Shown: piece after piece, positions 8,335-16,166 of the stretch
How positions within the stretch are numbered: the stretch's first letter is position 1
Layout of the letters: each line of letters starts with the position of its first letter
DNA from: Planctomycetota bacterium
Lineage (GTDB): Bacteria; Planctomycetota; J058; JAJDCQ01
Length of the DNA: 64,000 bases
Assembly (NCBI GenBank): GCA_029260755.1
Contig: JAJDCQ010000216.1
Location: 79,215 to 143,214, forward strand
Direction: 5' to 3'
Notes under the pieces: generated by a model
Database searches by the model: none
Seen by the model: only the letters and a program-made list of their open reading frames with translations
Told to the model about the DNA's origin: nothing
Program-made: the position numbers and the translations under genes

Positions 8335-9501
8335 ATGACCGCGCCCCCGAGCATCGCGCAGGTATGGAATCGGATCGACGCATGGCTCGCCGCGAACGCC
8401 CCCGAGACCGCCGCGGGACTCCGACCACCGGCGACGGACGAGGCCATCGCACGCGCAGAGCGTGACATGTACCTGCACCGCTTGCCCGAGCCGTTTCGTG
8501 AGTCGCTCGCGATCCACGACGGGGGGATCGGGATCCTGGACTGCGTCGAACTCCTCCCGATACGGGACGTCGTCGCCGCCTGGCGCACGGCGGTGGCGGT
8601 GGCTCGATCCGGGGACCACGAAGAGGCCGTCACCGTCGGCCCGACCCGTCCCTGCATCTACCACCGGGCGTGGATTCCGATTACCGGCGAGAGCCGGGAC
8701 GCGCTGGTCCTCGACCTCGACCCTCCCGGGGGCGGTGCTGTCGGGCAGATCGTAACGGCGTCCTCACACGACCTCGAACGCGAGGTGGTGGCGAGCGGCT
8801 TCCTCGAGCTGCTCTCCTCCTGGGCCGCCGAGCTCGAGGCCGGGTGCTTTTCAGAGCAGGACGGAGTTCTCGTTCGCGTCTCCGGAAGCGACCGGAAGAG
8901 CTACGAGCGCGTCGCGCTCGACGTGACCAGGGTCGCCTCGGATCAAGCCGCGAGAGGCATCTCCTCGGCGACCTTCGTCGACGCGCTCGCCACGGGCGAC
9001 GGATGCGATCTCGTCCCGGGCGCCGAAGTCCTCGGATCGATCAAGAGCTGGGACGCCCGGGGAATCGAGCTCGAGCACGGCGAGACACGGATCCATGTCT
9101 CGGCGCTCGAGATAAGCTGGAAGGGGAACGTCTTCGTCCCCGACCCGAAGATCGGGCGTGTCGGGGACGAGATTCGGATCAAGGTCCTCGACTACGATCC
9201 GGTTGACAAAGTGTGGTGCGGCTCCGTTCGTCAACTCACGCCCGAGGACGACCCGCTGCGCGAGCCGGACCTGTTCCGCCGGGGAACCCGCCACCGAGCC
9301 GAGGTCGCATTCGTCGAGCCCTGTCGCGTCGTGTTCGACCTCCAACCGCGCGGGGTGCGGGCCGAGATGTCGCGGCGCATCGGCGATCATCACGAGCTCC
9401 GAAGCGGGAGCGTCGTCGAGGTCGAAGTCACGTCGTTCTCGGCCAAGTATCGCTCCATCTCCGTCGAGATCGTCGGGACACCTGACCGCCCGGACGACTA
9501 G
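8335..9501 (+). CDS. SMI1/KNR4 (SUKH)-like protein with two S1-like OB domains
   Basis: Residues about 8-170 fit the SMI1/KNR4 pattern: VWNRIDAWLAANAP, the PATDEAIARAER helix, LPEPFRESLAIHDGG, then the ILDCVELLPIRDVVAAW segment. Residues about 226-300 read like an S1 RNA-binding domain: GAEVLGSIKSW, GETRIHVSALE, VGDEIRIKVLDYD and a terminal VRQL. A more divergent copy follows at about 305-385. SUKH domains are known from toxin immunity proteins and yeast Smi1; S1 domains bind RNA. This combination suggests an immunity- or translation-linked role, but that is inference. The ATG at 8335 was chosen because homology begins there; the ribosome site is weak (GAGAATAG). Confidence 0.75.
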   Translation: MTAPPSIAQVWNRIDAWLAANAPETAAGLRPPATDEAIARAERDMYLHRLPEPFRESLAIHDGGIGILDCVELLPIRDVVAAWRTAVAVARSGDHEEAVTVGPTRPCIYHRAWIPITGESRDALVLDLDPPGGGAVGQIVTASSHDLEREVVASGFLELLSSWAAELEAGCFSEQDGVLVRVSGSDRKSYERVALDVTRVASDQAARGISSATFVDALATGDGCDLVPGAEVLGSIKSWDARGIELEHGETRIHVSALEISWKGNVFVPDPKIGRVGDEIRIKVLDYDPVDKVWCGSVRQLTPEDDPLREPDLFRRGTRHRAEVAFVEPCRVVFDLQPRGVRAEMSRRIGDHHELRSGSVVEVEVTSFSAKYRSISVEIVGTPDRPDD

Positions 9502-9510
9502 CCCCGGCAC

Positions 9511-9591
9511 CGTCAAGTTCGTCGGGGCCGGGCCACGAGCGCCACCCGGCCCGCCTCGAGCTCGCCGAACCGAGGCGAGCCCGACTTGACG
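9511..9591. terminator. Branched inverted repeat between convergent genes
   Basis: An outer stem (CGTCAAG 9511-9517 with CTTGACG 9585-9591, extendable by GTCGGG with CCCGA) encloses two internal hairpins: GGGCCGGG 9525-9532 with CCCGGCCC 9545-9552, and CGCCTCG 9552-9558 with CGAGGCG 9571-9577 (they share one base). The result is a three-way-junction shape. It lies just past the stop of the SUKH/S1 gene and faces the convergent ferritin-like gene, so a two-way transcription end is likely. No T-run is present. Confidence 0.5.
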
Positions 9592-9696
9592 CTGTTCCAG
9601 CAGCATCGGCGGCCCAGTGGTGGCTAGCGCGGAGTCATCGACTCGAAGATCGAGTGGCGACTCCGGCCCGTCGTTTCGAGCGACGCGGACCGCTGG

Positions 9697-10224
9697 CTAG
9701 ACGGTCAACCCGAGCGCCTCGAGGCCGAGGGCGTGCGCGTCCGAGGTCGCCGCGTAGGCCTCGTCGGTCGTCATGGCCCGGAACGCCTCGGCGTGGCCGA
9801 CCTCGTCCTCGAGGATCCGCCCCAGCACGTCGCGGACATCGCCCGGCGCGTCGGCGTCGGCCGCGATCACGCGGATCCGGGCGAGGCGCATCTCCTCGGC
9901 GTGGGCGGCGACGGCGGCGCCGGTCTCGAACGAGTCGATCCCGGGGAGGGTCTGGTTCCAGTAGCGCTCGTCGTGGGCGTCGAGGACGACGGGCTCGATC
10001 CCGCGGGCGCGGAGGAGCCCCGCGAACCAGGCGGCGTGCTGCTCCTCCTCGTCGGCGATCCGCCGGAGGGTCGCCTCGTGCGGGCCGCCCTCGGCGAAGA
10101 GGTCGGCGAACGCGCGGATCCGTCCGCTCGCGCCGACCTCGCCGTGATACTGCCGGCGCATCCAGTCGATGAAGGCGTCCTCGTCGGTCTTGATCCGGGT
10201 CCACCACTGCTCGGGAGTGTGCAT
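9697..10224 (-). CDS. Ferritin-like di-iron protein
   Basis: The 175-residue product is a four-helix protein with the di-iron pattern of the ferritin-like superfamily: E60-x-x-H63 in ADEEEQH, E110/E111 in AHAEEM, and E141-x-x-H144 in EDEVGH, plus an acidic position in the first helix (HGEVGA). Such proteins store iron or act as oxygen- or peroxide-dependent oxidases; which applies here cannot be told. The ATG at 10224 has GAAGGAGA about 7 bases upstream, so I reject the longer open frame that runs to 10401. It is transcribed away from ileS. Confidence 0.8.
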   Translation of the reverse strand: MHTPEQWWTRIKTDEDAFIDWMRRQYHGEVGASGRIRAFADLFAEGGPHEATLRRIADEEEQHAAWFAGLLRARGIEPVVLDAHDERYWNQTLPGIDSFETGAAVAAHAEEMRLARIRVIAADADAPGDVRDVLGRILEDEVGHAEAFRAMTTDEAYAATSDAHALGLEALGLTV

Positions 10225-10392
10225 GTCGGTCTCCTTCGCGCGCCCTCGTTGCAGCCCGCGTGCCGCCCGGCGCTCGGCGCTCGATCGGGTCGTGGCTCCC
10301 CTCTCAGGGTGTCCGGCGAGGCCGATCGCGTCGAGTCGGCGGCGCGATCCGCCCCCCGAGCGGCTCATCGCACCTCGCGGCGGGCTCACGCG

Positions 10393-10421
10393 TTGCGTCA
10401 AGGCGGGGCGACGGAGATACT
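10393..10421 (+). promoter_or_regulatory. Candidate promoter for ileS
   Basis: TTGCGT (10393-10398), a 17-base spacer and GATACT (10416-10421) lie upstream of ileS in the 300-bp divergent gap. The start point would be near 10428, giving a leader of about 97 bases. I looked for a T-box (the usual leader of tRNA-synthetase genes in Firmicutes) and found no convincing specifier/antiterminator arrangement. Confidence 0.4.
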
Positions 10422-10524
10422 GTCCGGCCGCCGCGCCCGCGACAGGCGGGCGGCGTCGTCGCCGTCTCTACGGTCGTTCCCGACGCACACGCACTCATTG
10501 GATGCCGGTACGGAGTCGCACCCG

Positions 10525-13500
10525 ATGCCCAAGCTCGATTCGCTCCCCGCCAAGTTCGACTTCCCCGCCGCCGAGCGCGACGCGCGTCGCTTCTGGGAGG
10601 AGAGCGAGATCTTCCAGAAGTCGCTCGAGCAGCGGCGCAGCGAGAACGCGGAGCACTTCGTCTTCTACGAGGGCCCGCCGACGGCGAACGGGCTGCCGCA
10701 CCCCGGCCACTGCCTGACGCGCGTGATGAAGGATCTCTTCCCCCGCTACCAGACGATGTGCGGCAAGCTCGTCGAGCGGAAGGCGGGCTGGGACACCCAC
10801 GGCCTGCCGGTCGAGGTGGAGGTCTGCAAAGAGCTCGGGATCCACACCAAGGAGGAGATCGAGGCGTACGGCGTCGAGCGGTTCGTGAAGCTCTGCATCG
10901 AGAGCGTGTTCCGCTACACGAGGGAGTGGGAGGAGCTCACCAACCGCCTCGGCTTCTGGGTGAACCTCGACGAGGCCTACGTCACCTTCCACCAGAGCTA
11001 CGTCGAGAGCGTCTGGTGGGGGCTCAAGACCCTCTACGAGCGGGACCTCCTCTACCAGGGCCACAAGGTCGTCTGGTGGTGGGCGCAGGGCGGCACGGCG
11101 CTCAGCCAGGGCGAGGTCGGCGAGGGCTACCGCGACGTCGACGACCCCTCGATCTACGTCCGCTTTCCGCTGGTCGACGGGCCCGACGCGTTCGAGGGGC
11201 GGACCTCGTTGCTCGTCTGGACGACGACCCCGTGGACGCTCGTCAGCAACCACTTCGCGGCCGTCCACCCGGAGATCGAGTACGCGCTGTGCGACGAGGG
11301 CGACGACGGCGAGGAGCGTCTCTGGGTCGCGAAGGATCTGGTGGAGGCGCTCGCGAAGAAGACCAAGCGCAAGCTCACCGTGGTGCGCACGTGCAAGGGG
11401 GCCGACCTCCTCGGCCTGCGCTACGAGCCGCCGTTCCCGGGCGTCTACTACGGCGAGATGGGCGAGCGGACGGCGAAGCTGAAGCGAGTCCCGGAGGAAG
11501 CGAGCGGCCTGGCCGGCGGCGGCGCGACCGAGCTCCCGATCGGCTGGCGTGTCCTCGCCGCCGACTTCGTGACCATCGACGCCGGCAGCGGCCTCGTCCA
11601 CGAGGCGCCCGCCTTCGGTGAGGTCGACTTCGATCTCCTCCAGCAGGAGCGCGCCCGGTTCGAGGCGTTCGACGCGATCCCGCTCCTGTGCGCGGTGAAG
11701 CCCGACGGCAGCTTCTCCGACGACGCGCCGCCGGCCTACCGCGGCCGCTGGGTGAAGGAGGCCGACAAGGACATCACCCGCGAGCTCAAGGACCGGGGGC
11801 TTCTCGTTCACCACGAGGTCTATCACCACCCGTACCCGTTCTGCCCCCGCGCCGAGGACGACGCGCTCATCCAGTACGCGCGGAAGAGCTGGTTCGTCCG
11901 GACGAGCGCGTTCAAGGACGAGTTCCTCCGCAACAACGCGGGGATCAAGTGGCTGCCCGAGCACATCCGGGACGGTCGCTTCGGCGACTTCCTCCGCAAC
12001 AACGTCGACTGGGCGCTGTCGCGCGAGCGCTTCTGGGGCACGCCGCTCCCGATCTGGCGCTGCGAGGCGACGGGCAAGATGGAGGCGGCGGGCTGCTACG
12101 ACGAGCTCCTCGCCAAGCCCGACGTCGCCGGCACCGAGGTGTGGGACGCGGCCAAGGCGGCCGATCCCGATCTGCCCGACCACCTCCGCGTCCACAAGCC
12201 GTACATCGATGCCGTCACCTACGCGAGCCCGTTCGCCGACGGCGCGCGGATGCGGCGCGTCCCCGAGGTGATCGACTGCTGGTGGGATGCCGGCAGCATG
12301 CCGTTCGCCCAGTGGGGCTTCCCCCACGTCGAGGGCAGCATCGACACGTTCAAGTGGGCGTTCCCGGCGAACTTCATCAGCGAGGCGCTCGACCAGACGC
12401 GCGGCTGGTTCTACGGCCTCCTCGCGATCAGCACCCTCCTGTTTGGCGAAACCCGCGACGACGCGAAGCTCCCGGCGCCGGACCTGCCGCGCCCCGAGAC
12501 CGCGTTCCCCTACAACGCCTGCATCGTCCTCGGCCTGCTCCTCGGCGAGGACCGGCTGAAGATGTCGAAGCGGACGAAGAACTACCGCGAGCCGACCTAT
12601 ATCTTCGATCAGCTCGGCGCGGATGCGATGCGCTGGTACTTCTTCAGCGCGCAGACGCCGTGGACGGGCGTCGTCTTCCAGGAGAAGGCGATCCAGGAGG
12701 CGCAGCGGGAGTTCCTCGTCCGGCTCCAGAACGTCTGGAACTTCTACGTCCTGAACGCGAACGGGGACAACGACCAGTTCGACCCCGGGTCGCACGACGG
12801 CGCTCGCAAGGGCACCGGCTGGCGGGCGCCCGGCGAGCGGAGCGAGCTCGATCGCTGGATCCTCGGCGAGCTGCATCGCACGACCCGCGACGTGCGCGCC
12901 GCGCTCGACCGGTTCGAGAACTTCCCGGCGGCCGGGCACCTCAACGACTTCGTCGACGCGCTCAGCAACTGGTATCTCCGGCGGAGCCGCGACCGGTTCT
13001 GGCGCTCGGAGAAGGACCAGGACAAGTGGGACGCCTACAACACGATCCACGAGGTGCTCGTCGCGACGGCGAAGCTGATCGCGCCGTTCACCCCGTTCTT
13101 CGCCGAGAGCGTGTATCAGAACCTCGTCCGGAGCGCCGGGCTCGGCAACGCCGGCGCGCCCGAGAGCGTGCATCTCTGCGACTACCCGACAGCGGATGAG
13201 AGCCTCATCGACGACCGGCTGGCGACCGAGATGGACCTCGTCCGGCAGGTGGTGTCGGCCGGGCGCGCCGCGCGCACCGGCGCCAAGCTGCGGGTGCGGC
13301 AGCCGCTCCAGCGGTGCGAGGTGATCCTCGGGCGCAAGGAGCACGCCGAGTGGCTCGGGCGGCACGCCGAGCTGATCGGCGCCGAGCTCAACATCCGCGA
13401 GGTCGAGCTCACCACCGCGGGCGAGGAGTACGTCACCTACTCGATCAAGGCGAACTTCAAGGCGCTCGGCCCGCGGTTCGGCAAGAAGGTCCAGGCGGTC

Positions 13501-13962
13501 GCGAAGGCGGTCGCGGCGCTGGACGCCGCCGAGGCGCGGCGGTCGCTCGGAGAGGCGGGCGCCGTCGAGGTCGAGGTCGACGGGGCCAAGGAGTCGCTCT
13601 CGGGCGACGAGGTCGAGGTGCGCCTCGATGCGAAGCCCGGCTGGTCGGCGGCGCAGGCGCGCGGCGCGGTCGTCGTGGTCAGCACCGAGCTCACCGACGA
13701 GCTGCGCACCGAGGGGCTGCTCAACGAGGTGGTCCATCACGTCCAGGGCATGCGCAAGGACGCGGCGCTCGACTACAACGCCCGCATCAAGCTCTTCGTC
13801 GAGACCGACGACGAGCTCTGGACGGTCGTCGACGGCGGCCGGGCCGCCATCGAGGCCGAGTGCCAGGTCGACGCGATCGAGCGAGCCGCCGCCCCGGGCG
13901 GCGAGCCGAAGAGCGTGAAGATCGAGGGGCACGCGACGAAGCTCGCGATCGCCGTCGTCTGA
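10525..13962 (+). CDS. ileS: Isoleucyl-tRNA synthetase, eukaryote-like (type 2) form
   Basis: This cytoplasmic enzyme charges tRNA-Ile with isoleucine. It is 1145 residues long. The class I signature HIGH appears as HPGH in PPTANGLPHPGH (51-62) and the second as KMSKR at 679-683. Between them is the CP1 editing domain (VTIDAGSGLVHEAPAFGEVD, and TTTPWTL). The C-terminal region includes NFKALGPRFGKKVQAV, a feature of the longer type 2 enzymes related to eukaryotic IleRS, which tend to resist mupirocin. The bacterial-type C-terminal zinc finger is not evident. The ATG has GGAG 9 bases upstream. Two genes follow closely on the same strand. Confidence 0.95.
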   Translation: MPKLDSLPAKFDFPAAERDARRFWEESEIFQKSLEQRRSENAEHFVFYEGPPTANGLPHPGHCLTRVMKDLFPRYQTMCGKLVERKAGWDTHGLPVEVEVCKELGIHTKEEIEAYGVERFVKLCIESVFRYTREWEELTNRLGFWVNLDEAYVTFHQSYVESVWWGLKTLYERDLLYQGHKVVWWWAQGGTALSQGEVGEGYRDVDDPSIYVRFPLVDGPDAFEGRTSLLVWTTTPWTLVSNHFAAVHPEIEYALCDEGDDGEERLWVAKDLVEALAKKTKRKLTVVRTCKGADLLGLRYEPPFPGVYYGEMGERTAKLKRVPEEASGLAGGGATELPIGWRVLAADFVTIDAGSGLVHEAPAFGEVDFDLLQQERARFEAFDAIPLLCAVKPDGSFSDDAPPAYRGRWVKEADKDITRELKDRGLLVHHEVYHHPYPFCPRAEDDALIQYARKSWFVRTSAFKDEFLRNNAGIKWLPEHIRDGRFGDFLRNNVDWALSRERFWGTPLPIWRCEATGKMEAAGCYDELLAKPDVAGTEVWDAAKAADPDLPDHLRVHKPYIDAVTYASPFADGARMRRVPEVIDCWWDAGSMPFAQWGFPHVEGSIDTFKWAFPANFISEALDQTRGWFYGLLAISTLLFGETRDDAKLPAPDLPRPETAFPYNACIVLGLLLGEDRLKMSKRTKNYREPTYIFDQLGADAMRWYFFSAQTPWTGVVFQEKAIQEAQREFLVRLQNVWNFYVLNANGDNDQFDPGSHDGARKGTGWRAPGERSELDRWILGELHRTTRDVRAALDRFENFPAAGHLNDFVDALSNWYLRRSRDRFWRSEKDQDKWDAYNTIHEVLVATAKLIAPFTPFFAESVYQNLVRSAGLGNAGAPESVHLCDYPTADESLIDDRLATEMDLVRQVVSAGRAARTGAKLRVRQPLQRCEVILGRKEHAEWLGRHAELIGAELNIREVELTTAGEEYVTYSIKANFKALGPRFGKKVQAVAKAVAALDAAEARRSLGEAGAVEVEVDGAKESLSGDEVEVRLDAKPGWSAAQARGAVVVVSTELTDELRTEGLLNEVVHHVQGMRKDAALDYNARIKLFVETDDELWTVVDGGRAAIEAECQVDAIERAAAPGGEPKSVKIEGHATKLAIAVV

Positions 13963-13972
13963 GCCCTCGACG

Positions 13973-14515
13973 GTGCACCGCTTCTCGGTCCATCTCGCCC
14001 CGCGCTCCGGGCAGCCCATCCCGCTCGGCGAGCTCGAGCGGGCGCTCCACGGCCTCGGCGCCGTCGAGGAGGACGGGATCGACTTCGAGGTCACGCCCGA
14101 CGGCGGACCGCGGTGCCGGATCCAGTCGGTCCTCGCCCGGGATGACGATCGCAAGGCCATCCGGGGTCAGGTCGCATCGATGGCCGTCTTGGTCGACCTC
14201 GAGGCCGGCGGCGACGAGGGCCTCGTCGCGCTCGTCACCGGGATGGCCGAGCGGCTCGACCTCGTCCTGCGTCTCGCCGCCGGCGGCGCCGAGGTCTCCG
14301 GGGAGCGCATCGCCGAGCAGATCGAGCTGGAGCGGGAGTCGGCCCGCGCCCACGCCCGGAGCCGGATCGTCCGGGTCGGCCTCGCCTTCTTCGTCTTCCC
14401 GCTCGCCGCGCCGGCGTGGTACTACGTCGGCGTCTGGGCGGCCCTCGTGCCGATGTTCGTCGCGACGGGGCTGGTCGTCGGGTTCGACATGCTCGGCGGC
14501 GACGACGACGGCTGA
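13973..14515 (+). CDS. Hypothetical protein with two C-terminal membrane spans
   Basis: The 180-residue product has a soluble N-terminal part of about 125 residues, with strands and helices like an alpha/beta domain (HRFSVHLAPRSGQPI, RIQSVLARDDDRKAI). Two hydrophobic helices follow at about 131-150 and 153-170, then an acidic end (GGDDDG). It starts with GTG 10 bases after the ileS stop, so it is probably in the ileS transcript. I recognise no family. Confidence 0.65.
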   Translation: MHRFSVHLAPRSGQPIPLGELERALHGLGAVEEDGIDFEVTPDGGPRCRIQSVLARDDDRKAIRGQVASMAVLVDLEAGGDEGLVALVTGMAERLDLVLRLAAGGAEVSGERIAEQIELERESARAHARSRIVRVGLAFFVFPLAAPAWYYVGVWAALVPMFVATGLVVGFDMLGGDDDG

Positions 14516-14555
14516 TCGCCGTGCAACCCTCTCCGTGTCTGCGACGTGAGGTCGG

Positions 14556-16166
14556 ATGGGGCGGGAGGGGATCTTGTCGTTCGCACGCCGGCGCGGGCTT
14601 CTCCGCGCGAGCATCTCGCTGACGGTCACCGCGCTCGTCCTCGGCCCCGCCATGCTCCGGGCCGACCCGGACGACGCCGACGCCGCGTGGGAGGCCGCCC
14701 GGGCCGACCTCCGCGACGCCCTCGAGGCCGACGAGCCCAACCCCGACCTCCTCGACGCGACGCTGACCCAGGTCGCCCAGCTCGGCGGCGAGCGGGCGGT
14801 GCGCGTCCTCACCGACGCGGCCGTCGTCCACTGCGGGAGCGGCGACTGCCGGCTCGTGGCTCGGTCGGTCGCCTCGATCGATGACCCGGCCGCCCGCGAC
14901 TACGTCGTCGCCGAGGCCCGTCGGCGCAAGGGCGGCGCCCGCTCCTGGCTCTGTCTCCTCGCCCTCGCCGCGTCGGACTGGCCCGAGGCCCGTCCGGTCC
15001 TGGTCGACACGATCGAGAGCGCCCGTCCGTTCCTCGGCGTCGAGGCGGTCCTCGCCCTGCGGCGGCAGCGGACGGCGGCGGCGGTGGAGACGCTCGTCGA
15101 CGCCCTGGCCGCGGTCGCTCGGCTGAGGCGGTCGGTGTCCGACCGCGACGTCGTCGCGGAGGCGATCCGGCAGGCGCTCGTCGATCTGACCGGCGCGGAG
15201 CACGAGGACGTCGACGGCTGGCGCGCGTGGTGGCAAAGCCGGGGCGAGTCGTTCACCCCGGCGCCGGAGCGCAACGCCGATGACGACGACCGCGACGACG
15301 AGGAGCGCATCCGCACCGTCGTCCGGGAGGCGCCCGAGACGCGAACGCGCCCGCGCCTGCCGCCGACGGTCGCGCGTCTTCGCGGCGACGACGTCCTGGT
15401 CGTCCGCGGCAACTGGGACGTCATCGACGAGGTCCTCGATGACCTCGGCATCCCCTACCGCCGCGTCGCCCGGAAGAGGCTCGCGAGCGAGCGGCTCGAT
15501 CCCGAGCGGCAGGTCGTCGTGATCGGCTGCGGCGGGCATGCGTTCCCGCGCCGCGCGGTCGAGAAGCTGCGCGACTTCGTCCGCGAGGGCGGCTACCTCT
15601 TCACCTCGGACTACGGCCTGACCCAGGTGCTCGAGCCCGCCTTCCCCGGCGCGGCGAGCAAGGCGGGCTCGAGCGGCTTCACCGAGCTCGACGTCGCGAT
15701 CGGCCCGGCCGCGGGCGCGGGCGAGAGCTCGGTCGCGCGCCACCTCCTCCACGACGTCTTCTCCGCGCGTCGCGAGGGCGTCCCGCCGCCACGCTGGAAG
15801 GTCGACCCGAGCAGCTACACCATCGCGCCCGGCCCCGAGACGACCGTCCTCGTCGAGAGCGCCGAGCTCGCGAAGAGCCTCGGCCACGGCGCGGTCGCCG
15901 TCACGTTCCGGCGCGACGCGAGCTCGCCACGTCGCGGTCGGCGGCGGGGGCGCGGCGACGAGCGCCCGAGCACCGGCGGCGCCCGCTGGGCGAGCGCCGA
16001 GCGCCGGACGGCCCACGACCTCCGCGGCGGCGCGGTGCTGCACGTGATCGGCCACTTCGCGAAGCAGCGGAACGCGGACGGCGACGGCTTCGCGCTCCAG
16101 CAGCTCTTCCTGAACTTCCTCGACGAGCGGCAGGCGTCGATCCGGGCCGCGGCGTCTCGGAGCTAG
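14556..16166 (+). CDS. Exported HEAT-repeat protein with a class I glutamine-amidotransferase-like domain
   Basis: The 536-residue product has an N-terminal signal or anchor (ASISLTVTALVLGPAML). Residues about 35-235 are helical pairs typical of HEAT repeats. After an acidic linker (DDDDRDDEE) comes an alpha/beta domain resembling the ThuA/GATase1 fold used by several planctomycete surface proteins: VLVVRGNWDVIDEVLDDLGI, VVVIGCGGHAFP with a Cys where the nucleophile would be, and VREGGYLFTSDYG. Whether the Cys is catalytic is unknown. A GAGGT ribosome site precedes the ATG. The TAG stop overlaps the stop of the convergent kinase gene by 4 bp (CTAG). Confidence 0.7.
   Translation: MGREGILSFARRRGLLRASISLTVTALVLGPAMLRADPDDADAAWEAARADLRDALEADEPNPDLLDATLTQVAQLGGERAVRVLTDAAVVHCGSGDCRLVARSVASIDDPAARDYVVAEARRRKGGARSWLCLLALAASDWPEARPVLVDTIESARPFLGVEAVLALRRQRTAAAVETLVDALAAVARLRRSVSDRDVVAEAIRQALVDLTGAEHEDVDGWRAWWQSRGESFTPAPERNADDDDRDDEERIRTVVREAPETRTRPRLPPTVARLRGDDVLVVRGNWDVIDEVLDDLGIPYRRVARKRLASERLDPERQVVVIGCGGHAFPRRAVEKLRDFVREGGYLFTSDYGLTQVLEPAFPGAASKAGSSGFTELDVAIGPAAGAGESSVARHLLHDVFSARREGVPPPRWKVDPSSYTIAPGPETTVLVESAELAKSLGHGAVAVTFRRDASSPRRGRRRGRGDERPSTGGARWASAERRTAHDLRGGAVLHVIGHFAKQRNADGDGFALQQLFLNFLDERQASIRAAASRS

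Noticed and set aside
10225..10524. T-box leader before ileS
   Set aside because: No specifier loop, T-box sequence or antiterminator pair could be drawn.
10495..14160. Very long open frame antisense to ileS (over 1200 codons)
   Set aside because: High GC leaves few stops in opposite frames; the product is Arg/Glu/Val-rich without domains and the sense strand encodes a clear IleRS.
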